Below, piece after piece: positions 23,688-24,474 of a stretch of 24,474 bases of DNA; the first letter of the stretch is position 1; the number at the start of each line of letters is the position of its first letter. Under the pieces are notes generated by a model. That model had not been told where the DNA came from. It worked only from the letters and a program-made list of their open reading frames with translations, and made no database searches. The position numbers and the translations under genes are program-made. The stretch comes from GCA-2698665 sp038101125 (GTDB taxonomy: Bacteria; Pseudomonadota; Gammaproteobacteria; GCA-002705445; GCA-002716945): NCBI GenBank assembly GCA_038101125.1, contig JAYNVZ010000016.1, forward strand, positions 1 through 24,474, written 5' to 3'.

Positions 23688-24474
23688 TATATGCCTCACT
23701 AACTTCATCAATAGACTCATATTTGTCTATAGAAGAGCTCATCACTCCATCTTTGTTTATTAAGATTTTGCTATTCAACCCAGTTAGAACCTTACCTGGC
23801 CCTATCTCAATATATTTGCCTATATTTTCACTGAATATCTTTTCAATGGTTTTTTCCCATAATACAGGATTACAAACTTGGTCACACAAAGACTTAATTA
23901 TATCAACTTTACTGTCTTTTATCGATGCATCTGAATTATGTATAACTGGGAATAAACTTTCTTTTTTTAAAATATCTATGTTATTCAATAATTTAAATAG
24001 CTTATCTGAACATGATTTCATGATTGATGAGTGCGCAGCGACACTGACCGGCAAAATAATAACTCTCTTTACTCCTTGCGCTTTGAATTCAGACTCACAT
24101 AAGTCGATAAGATTTTTGTGTCCAGCAATCACAATCTGATTTTTTGAATTATAATTAACAGGCTGAATAATCTCTTTATCAGTTGATAGTTGCTTGCAGA
24201 CTTTCTCTACAGTCTCAGATAAATTCATTTCAGGATTATTTGTCATTATTGCAGCCATTCCACCTTGTACCCCAGTCATAGCATCAACCATAAACTTAGC
24301 GCGTTCTGTAACTAGATTAAGACAATCTTCTAGGGATAAAGTCTGATTGGCTACTAAAGCTGAATACTCCCCTAGACTGTGACCTGCAGCAAACAGGGGC
24401 ATAACAGTTATCTTATTAATCCAAACATTCCACATGGCTATAGATTTCGCTACCATGATCGGCTGAGTATATAT
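23680..24474 (-). CDS. fabD: Malonyl-CoA:ACP transacylase, N-terminus beyond the window
   Basis: The C-terminal 264 codons of FabD. The frame continues through the window edge, and the TQP just before the internal Met matches the TQPALL stretch of FabD, so the ATG at 24456 is not the true start. Comparison with E. coli suggests about 60 residues are missing. AAGHSLGEYSALV carries the nucleophilic serine, and SVAAHSSIM carries the catalytic histidine. IEIGPGKVLTGL near the end is characteristic. It transfers malonyl from CoA to ACP for fatty acid synthesis. The end overlaps fabG by eight bases. Confidence 0.93.
   Translation of the reverse strand: MYTQPIMVAKSIAMWNVWINKITVMPLFAAGHSLGEYSALVANQTLSLEDCLNLVTERAKFMVDAMTGVQGGMAAIMTNNPEMNLSETVEKVCKQLSTDKEIIQPVNYNSKNQIVIAGHKNLIDLCESEFKAQGVKRVIILPVSVAAHSSIMKSCSDKLFKLLNNIDILKKESLFPVIHNSDASIKDSKVDIIKSLCDQVCNPVLWEKTIEKIFSENIGKYIEIGPGKVLTGLNSKILINKDGVMSSSIDKYESIDEVSEAYND

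Noticed and set aside
23308..24139. Long plus-strand frames opposite fabG and fabD
   Set aside because: They are antisense shadows of well-conserved genes and have no plausible protein features of their own.
24456..24474. ATG at 24456 as the start of fabD
   Set aside because: The frame continues to the window edge with TQP just upstream, matching internal FabD sequence, so the gene is cut by the window.

Overview
The window is a very AT-rich, gene-dense bacterial segment with no tRNA, rRNA, CRISPR array or insertion sequence that I can see. It holds one 10-base run of N (13948-13957), so it comes from a draft or metagenome-type assembly. The gene order on the minus strand (fabD, fabG, acpP, fabF, pabC, tmk, holB) is the classical gammaproteobacterial fatty-acid cluster. 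With the low GC, the tiny spacers and the photolyase, I infer a streamlined planktonic gammaproteobacterium, perhaps SAR86-like. That placement is inference only.

Left part (1-12651, plus strand): a surface-polysaccharide locus. It opens with the 3' part of a LegB-type UDP-GlcNAc 4,6-dehydratase. Then come a divergent DegT-type aminotransferase without a standard start codon, a membrane WbpM/CapD-type 4,6-dehydratase, a CBS-cupin fusion, and a short NeuB-type nonulosonate synthase. These suggest amino sugars and possibly a sialic- or legionaminic-acid-like sugar. The next block makes a CDP-6-deoxyhexose: CDP-glucose 4,6-dehydratase (rfbG), a 3,5-epimerase-like cupin, glucose-1-phosphate cytidylyltransferase (rfbF) and an SDR reductase. 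It is followed by a GT2 glycosyltransferase and a TagB/TagF-type polyol-phosphate transferase. A complete tungstate-type ABC importer (tupB, tupC, tupA) follows directly, which is unexpected in a sugar locus.

Middle part (12666-15956, plus strand): a SAM methyltransferase, a cryptochrome/photolyase of the bacterial FeS-BCP (DPRP) family broken by the assembly gap and an in-frame stop, a TylF-type O-methyltransferase and a small DUF393 (DCC) thiol-redox protein. The last three overlap or touch, so they look co-translated.

Right part (15964-24474, minus strand): a conserved, nearly gapless string of genes that converges on the plus-strand cluster only 7 bases away. In transcription order it is fabD (5' end off the window), fabG, acpP, fabF, pabC, tmk, holB, a MetX-family acyltransferase, a secreted thermonuclease-type nuclease, a SHOCT-domain lipoprotein, a nucleotidyltransferase and a DUF2721 membrane protein. 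The convergence near 15960 looks like the border between a variable surface-glycan island and the conserved backbone.

Most worth a second look: the tungstate importer inside a glycan locus, the CBS-cupin fusion beside a NeuB lacking its C-terminal domain, the aminotransferase with no ATG/GTG/TTG start, the photolyase that seems to lack Fe-S ligands, and a HolB without the zinc-binding cysteines. I found no convincing new defence or mobile system.
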